A stretch of 64,000 bases of DNA, from positions 1 through 64,000 of the forward strand of contig NZ_MUXE01000014.1 in the NCBI RefSeq assembly GCF_003063245.1, read 5' to 3'. The stretch is from Arcobacter caeni. GTDB lineage: Bacteria > Campylobacterota > Campylobacteria > Campylobacterales > Arcobacteraceae. The translations under genes and the position numbers were made by a program. Shown in pieces: positions 60,233 to 64,000 of the stretch; position 1 is the stretch's first letter; each line of letters begins with the position of its first letter. The notes under the pieces are model-generated. The model searched no databases. It was not told the origin of the DNA and saw only the letters and a list, made by a program, of their open reading frames with translations.

Positions 60233-61181
60233 CTCCTTTTTTAAAACTTTCTATATATTCTTCCATTAAAGAAAAATCTACTTTCTCATCGATTTTTATA
60301 TCTAAATCCATTAAATATAAATTTGTCATATCAAACTCTTTTAATTTCACAAAATCTTTTCCTGTTGTAACAAAAGCATAATTTTTATATTCATTTTGAA
60401 TTTTTAAAATATCATCTTTTGTAAAGGTATAATGATCAGGAAATGAAATCATTTTTATATCTTTTGGCAAATATTCCAACAATCTTTTTGGTTTAGAAAT
60501 AGCTGTAATTAATAGAGTTTTAACTGGAAGGTCACAAATATTTGCATCTTTTTTTATACTAATAACTCTTTTAAAATCCATACCTTCCAAAAGTTCAATA
60601 TTTGCTTGGGCATAAAAACCTTTGGGTTCTCTATATCCACCACTTGGCAAACAAAAAATATTTGTTGGTTCATCTTTTGGTCGAAGTAGAATATTAAATT
60701 TTGATATTTGATATTTTGAAAAACCATCATCTAAAAATATGATTTTACATCCAAGTTCTTTTGCTTTTAAAATAGCTTTTATTCTATTTTCACACACAAT
60801 TATTGTAGCTTTTGGTAAAGAATTTGCTAAAAGCATCGCTTCATCGCCAGAAGTTTTTACATCTTCTAAAATTTTACCATTTAAAGAAACAACATATAAA
60901 CCTTTTGAAGCTCTTCCATAACCTCGAAGAATTACACAAGCATTTTCATATTTTGAAGCTAGTTTTATTGTAACTGGAGTTTTTCCACTTCCACCAACAA
61001 TTATATTTCCAACTGAAATAATTGGTATTCCAAACTCTATTGGTTTTGCCATTGCTCTTTTTGTAAGAATAATTAACATATAAATAAAAGTTAAAGGAAG
61101 AAGTAAAAATGAGATTATTTTTTGAAGAGTATTTGGAAAGAAGAGATAATCTTCAATCCATAAATGTAGTTTTTGTTTCAA
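60219..61181 (-). CDS. lpxK: Tetraacyldisaccharide 4'-kinase
   Basis: A 320-aa membrane-associated kinase phosphorylating the lipid A precursor. One N-terminal helix (residues 20-42) is followed by the P-loop GGSGKTPV (about 69-76), FLDDGFS, and RGYGRASKG. LpxK is needed for lipid A, so the cell makes LPS or lipooligosaccharide, in keeping with the surface-glycan locus. It lies six bases after the aminotransferase gene. Confidence 0.95.
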   Translation of the reverse strand: MKQKLHLWIEDYLFFPNTLQKIISFLLLPLTFIYMLIILTKRAMAKPIEFGIPIISVGNIIVGGSGKTPVTIKLASKYENACVILRGYGRASKGLYVVSLNGKILEDVKTSGDEAMLLANSLPKATIIVCENRIKAILKAKELGCKIIFLDDGFSKYQISKFNILLRPKDEPTNIFCLPSGGYREPKGFYAQANIELLEGMDFKRVISIKKDANICDLPVKTLLITAISKPKRLLEYLPKDIKMISFPDHYTFTKDDILKIQNEYKNYAFVTTGKDFVKLKEFDMTNLYLMDLDIKIDEKVDFSLMEEYIESFKKGVEND

Positions 61182-61187
61182 ATTATT

Positions 61188-62327
61188 TTATATCCACTCT
61201 GATGCAACACTAATTACTTGATCACAAACATAATTTACCTCTTCATCACTAAGACCTGCATACATTGGAAGTGAAAGAATTTGTTGATAGTTATTTAGTG
61301 CATTTGAGAACGCAGTGATTTTAATAGAATATTTTGTTTTATAATAAGACAAAAGATGTAAAGGAATATAGTTAAGTCCTGTTGAAACACCTCGCTCTTT
61401 TAAAGCTCTTGCAAAAGCATCTCTATTTCTTGAGATTTTGATTATAAACTGCGTAAAAATATGTTCATCATTATGATCTAAAACTGTGATATGTTTTACA
61501 TCTGATAATCTTCTTTCATAAAGTTTTGCTATTTCTTTTCTTCTTTTTATGAATTTTTCTGTTTTATTTAGTTGAGCCAAAGCATAAGCAGCATCAAGCT
61601 CTGATAAATCATATTTATGCCCAATATCAACAACATCATAAACATAATCTAAATTTCCATAACTATCATAAGTTGTTGTAAGTGCGTGAGTTCGGAGAAG
61701 TTTTGCTCGTGCTGCAATATCTTCATTGTTTGTTACGATTATTCCTGAACGGCTAATTGCATATTTTGAATTTGATGGATTTGTAGAAAAGATTGTCATA
61801 TCAGCTCTTAAATTTCCTACTTTTTTACCTTTATAAATTGCTCCCAAAGATGAACGACAATCTTCAATCAAAATGATTCCATACTTTTTAGCAATATCAT
61901 AAATTCTATCCAAATCAGGAGATTGACCGGCTACAAAAGTGATAATTGCACCTCTTAATTTTTTTGAATCATTAGAAGCCAGTGCTTCTTCAAATTTATT
62001 AACATCAATATTCATATCTTCCATATTTATATCAATAAAAATGGGTTCTGCATCAAAATGTCTTACAACTTCTGGCAAATTCACAAAAGAGTTTACAGAC
62101 ATCAAAATCTTGTCACCTCTTTTAAGTTTTATTGCACTTAAAGCCAAATGAATGGCAGCTGTTGAAGTTGCTGCTGCAATTGCATATTTTGCACCAATAA
62201 ATTTTTTTATACTCTCTTCAAATTCTATTACTTTTGATAAATCATTTTTTGATTCTAAAACTGACCGAATTTGATTTAATTCTTCATTATCTATCGATGC
62301 TTTGTATATTGCAATATTTTTAGCCAT
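61188..62327 (-). CDS. DegT/DnrJ-family aminotransferase-like protein
   Basis: 379 aa with the DegT fold: [30 protein letters not shown] (PLP Asp present), RADMTIFSTNPSNSKYAISR. In typical members the PLP lysine lies seven residues after the start of FSF(H/N)xxK and is followed by GEGG. Here the loop is longer by a residue and reads NSKYAISRSG, so the lysine is displaced and the GEGG glutamate is lost. It may still be active or may be a divergent paralogue. It lies between nadE and lpxK, far from the glycan block. Role unknown. Confidence 0.8.
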   Translation of the reverse strand: MAKNIAIYKASIDNEELNQIRSVLESKNDLSKVIEFEESIKKFIGAKYAIAAATSTAAIHLALSAIKLKRGDKILMSVNSFVNLPEVVRHFDAEPIFIDINMEDMNIDVNKFEEALASNDSKKLRGAIITFVAGQSPDLDRIYDIAKKYGIILIEDCRSSLGAIYKGKKVGNLRADMTIFSTNPSNSKYAISRSGIIVTNNEDIAARAKLLRTHALTTTYDSYGNLDYVYDVVDIGHKYDLSELDAAYALAQLNKTEKFIKRRKEIAKLYERRLSDVKHITVLDHNDEHIFTQFIIKISRNRDAFARALKERGVSTGLNYIPLHLLSYYKTKYSIKITAFSNALNNYQQILSLPMYAGLSDEEVNYVCDQVISVASEWI

Positions 62328-62330
62328 TTA

Positions 62331-63092
62331 TTAATTCCACCTTATTTTTGCTATTGTTGGTAATTTACCTTTAAAAGCATTTGTTTTTATTCTATATTCT
62401 AATTTTTCAATTAAATCTTTTTCAAAACCTAATTTTATTAACTCTTCTTTTGATTTATTTTTATCAACCATTTCTTTTAAAACTTCATCCATATGTTTAT
62501 ATGAGTAACCAAGTTCTTCTTCATCACTTTGACCTTCCCATAAATCAGCACTTGGAGCTTTATTTAAAATAGATTCAGGAACACCTAAAAGTCTTGCAAA
62601 TTCAAATTCATCACTTTTATAAATTTCACCTATTGGATTAATAGCACAAGCAATATCTCCAAAAATAGTTCCATAACCTAAAAGAATTTCACTTTTATTT
62701 GAAGTTCCAACAACTAAAGATTTTTCTCTTGAAGATACATCATATAAAACTGACATTCTCATTCTGGCAGAAAAATTTCCAATTCTAAGTCTGTCTTCAT
62801 CCATATTTTTTATAAAACCACTAACCATTGGTTCTATTGAGATAATTTCATATTTAATATCAAACTTTTCACAAACTTCAAGAGCGTGTTCTATTGAGCT
62901 TTTTGAAGAAAACTGAGATGGCATTAAAATACAATTTAAGTTATCTCCAAAAGCTTCTTTGCATAAAATCGCAACAACAGCCGAATCCAAACCACCTGAA
63001 AGACCAACGGTAACTTTTTTTAGACCTGTTTTTGTAACTTCAGTTTTTAGAAAAGAGATTAAATCTTCCTTAACTTTTTTCCACTCTATCAC
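62331..63092 (-). CDS. nadE: NAD+ synthase
   Basis: 253 aa, single-domain ammonia-dependent type. TVGLSGGLDSAVVA is the ATP-pyrophosphatase loop; VVGTSNKSEILLGYGT and INPIGEIYKSD, then APSADLWEGQSDEEELGY, complete the signature. There is no N-terminal glutaminase domain, as expected for the short class. It adenylates and amidates deamido-NAD. It is in an operon with lpxK. Confidence 0.96.
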   Translation of the reverse strand: MIEWKKVKEDLISFLKTEVTKTGLKKVTVGLSGGLDSAVVAILCKEAFGDNLNCILMPSQFSSKSSIEHALEVCEKFDIKYEIISIEPMVSGFIKNMDEDRLRIGNFSARMRMSVLYDVSSREKSLVVGTSNKSEILLGYGTIFGDIACAINPIGEIYKSDEFEFARLLGVPESILNKAPSADLWEGQSDEEELGYSYKHMDEVLKEMVDKNKSKEELIKLGFEKDLIEKLEYRIKTNAFKGKLPTIAKIRWN

Positions 63093-63113
63093 TTTTAATC
63101 CTTTATTAAGTAA

Positions 63114-63326
63114 TTATATCTCATCTTTTTTTGTTTTCTGATAAATTTCATCTAAATAAGTATTGCTTATTTTAGAAATATTCTCTTTTTTAAACTCTAA
63201 TTGTTTTTGAATATCCAAAAGCTCTTCTTCATCAAAATATTCCAAATAATTTGGATTTATTTCTATAGTTTCTTCTGGATTTATTTTTATAAGTCTTTTT
63301 ATATTTTCTATTATTTGTTGTTTCAT
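63114..63326 (-). CDS. Hypothetical protein, 70 aa
   Basis: A 70-aa highly charged, mostly helical protein (KQQIIENIKRLIKI, EEELLDIQKQLEFKKENI) with no cysteine or membrane segment. I do not recognise the family. It lies two bases after the 2Fe-2S protein gene and 21 bases before nadE in a compact operon. Confidence 0.7.
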   Translation of the reverse strand: MKQQIIENIKRLIKINPEETIEINPNYLEYFDEEELLDIQKQLEFKKENISKISNTYLDEIYQKTKKDEI

Positions 63327-63328
63327 TT

Positions 63329-63559
63329 TTATTCTTTATTAAATTTATTTAGTATTTCTTCAAGATATAGCTCTAATTTTTCTACACCTATGTCACTTTG
63401 AGGATTTTTACAAGATTTACAACAAGTTCCAGCATCTGTAAAGTTGCCTATATCTTCCAATGTTTTCGCATTTTTTTCTTTAATAGCATAAACTATTTCA
63501 CCCAAAGTTACATGTTTGCAAGTACAAACTTCAAAAGAGTGGGGAAATTTTCTAGACAT
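63329..63559 (-). CDS. BFD-like [2Fe-2S] binding protein
   Basis: 76 aa. The motif CTCKHVTLGEIVYAIKEKNA then GTCCKSC supplies the four cysteines of a BFD-type [2Fe-2S] site (CxC, ~30 residues, CxxC; an extra Cys adjoins). Stand-alone BFD proteins mobilise iron from bacterioferritin or act as small electron carriers. It overlaps the DnaJ-like gene by one base and is followed by the 70-aa gene. Confidence 0.85.
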   Translation of the reverse strand: MSRKFPHSFEVCTCKHVTLGEIVYAIKEKNAKTLEDIGNFTDAGTCCKSCKNPQSDIGVEKLELYLEEILNKFNKE

Positions 63560-64000
63560 TAATTTTCTCCTTTAGCTTTTTTTATAATCTCATAGGCTTC
63601 ATTTATCTCTTGAAGTTTTTTTGTTGCTTCATCTATAATATTTTGAGCCGCACCCTGCCCTGAAATAATATCTGGATGATGTTTTTTAACCAAAGTTCTA
63701 TAATTTTTCTTTAAAGTAGCCATATCATCACTTGATTTTGATTCTAAAATTTCATAAGCTTTTTCTAAAGTTATTGCTTTATTTGAAGCTTGTTGGGCAT
63801 AAAAAGTCTCAAAAGTATTAATCAAATTATTAAAATCTTCGATTTTAATTTTTAAGGCATTTGAAATATCTTCTGTTATCATTCTTTCAGCATTTGAAAA
63901 ATCTTTATCAATAAATGCTAAATTTAATAAATACTCCATGATTTTAACTCGTTTTGAATAATCATTTTTTGTTAAATTGTATAATTTATCGCAAATATCA
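63559..64000 (-). CDS. DnaJ-domain protein with TerB-like N-terminus (5' end cut by window)
   Basis: At least 146 residues are visible. An ATG at 63939 is possible, but the frame stays open to the window edge and encodes a further 20 residues (DICDKLYNLTKNDYSKRVKI) that fit a TerB-like helical domain, so the gene is probably cut. The C-terminus is a J domain, DMATLKKNYRTLVKKHHPDI, with the HPD motif that stimulates DnaK. The layout resembles DjlA-type co-chaperones without the membrane anchor visible. Confidence 0.85.
   Translation of the reverse strand, partial: DICDKLYNLTKNDYSKRVKIMEYLLNLAFIDKDFSNAERMITEDISNALKIKIEDFNNLINTFETFYAQQASNKAITLEKAYEILESKSSDDMATLKKNYRTLVKKHHPDIISGQGAAQNIIDEATKKLQEINEAYEIIKKAKGEN

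Overview
The window looks like a chromosomal segment of an Arcobacter-type bacterium (Campylobacterota, formerly epsilonproteobacteria). The DNA is very AT-rich. Individual genes point the same way: a biotin-dependent/OadB-PckA oxaloacetate module, a RibB carrying a dead RibA-like tail with a separate RibA, a PglF/E/D/C bacillosamine module and WbpA/B/E/D sugar genes. This placement is inferred from gene content and style, not from a database search. The edges cut two genes: the biotinyl end of a carboxylase/decarboxylase subunit (1-121) and the 5' part of a DnaJ-domain gene (63559-64000).

Region 1 (1-7051) is central metabolism and housekeeping. It holds the biotinyl-domain fragment, oadB and pckA (oxaloacetate/PEP/pyruvate interconversion), an unrecognised 164-aa gene, ribB on the minus strand, a two-gene tRNA unit (initiator Met, Thr) behind a perfect consensus sigma-70 promoter, and a methyl-accepting chemotaxis protein.

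Region 2 (7071-44818) is one nearly gapless block of 36 minus-strand genes, read from about 44.8 kb down to 7.1 kb. It is a surface polysaccharide locus (LPS O-antigen or capsule). The first gene is a MarR-type EPS-associated regulator. WbpA/B/E/D and an acetamidino-forming WbpG/HisH/HisF trio then suggest a 2,3-diamino-uronic acid of the ManNAc(3NAm)A kind. A second aminotransferase, hexapeptide acyltransferase and Gfo/Idh set, SDR enzymes, formyltransferase, deacetylase-like, methyltransferase, ATP-grasp and metallophosphoesterase genes form a modification cassette. Glycosyltransferases, two Wzx flippases, a Wzy polymerase, AsnB and a fused glutaminase-amidotransferase follow. The downstream end carries PglC/D/E/F (initiating bacillosamine phosphate), GalE, Ugd and a UDP-GlcA epimerase. 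The 2-epimerase expected of the WbpI step is present only as a chimera: its first ~45 residues are replaced by a phage-type ORF6N domain. A Wzz gene beside the cluster is broken by an in-frame stop.

Region 3 (45523-55395) has a HipBA toxin-antitoxin pair abutting the glycan locus, glyS with a tiny membrane protein gene coupled to its start, a tetraheme cytochrome, rsmG, ribA, divergent hemB, a PAS histidine kinase/response regulator pair, and the anaerobic ribonucleotide reductase genes. The glycyl-radical C-terminus of NrdD lies in a separate overlapping frame with its own Shine-Dalgarno sequence.

Region 4 (55370-64000) holds nrdD, argF and hemN (plus strand), then a minus-strand operon: DnaJ-like, BFD-like 2Fe-2S protein, a small hypothetical, nadE, a DegT-family aminotransferase, lpxK and a PLDc_N-like membrane protein.

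The most notable items are the ORF6N-WbpI chimera, the split NrdD/glycyl-radical peptide, three architecturally different glutamine-dependent amidotransferases in one glycan locus, and a 7-bp tandem repeat inside wzy that could make it phase-variable.
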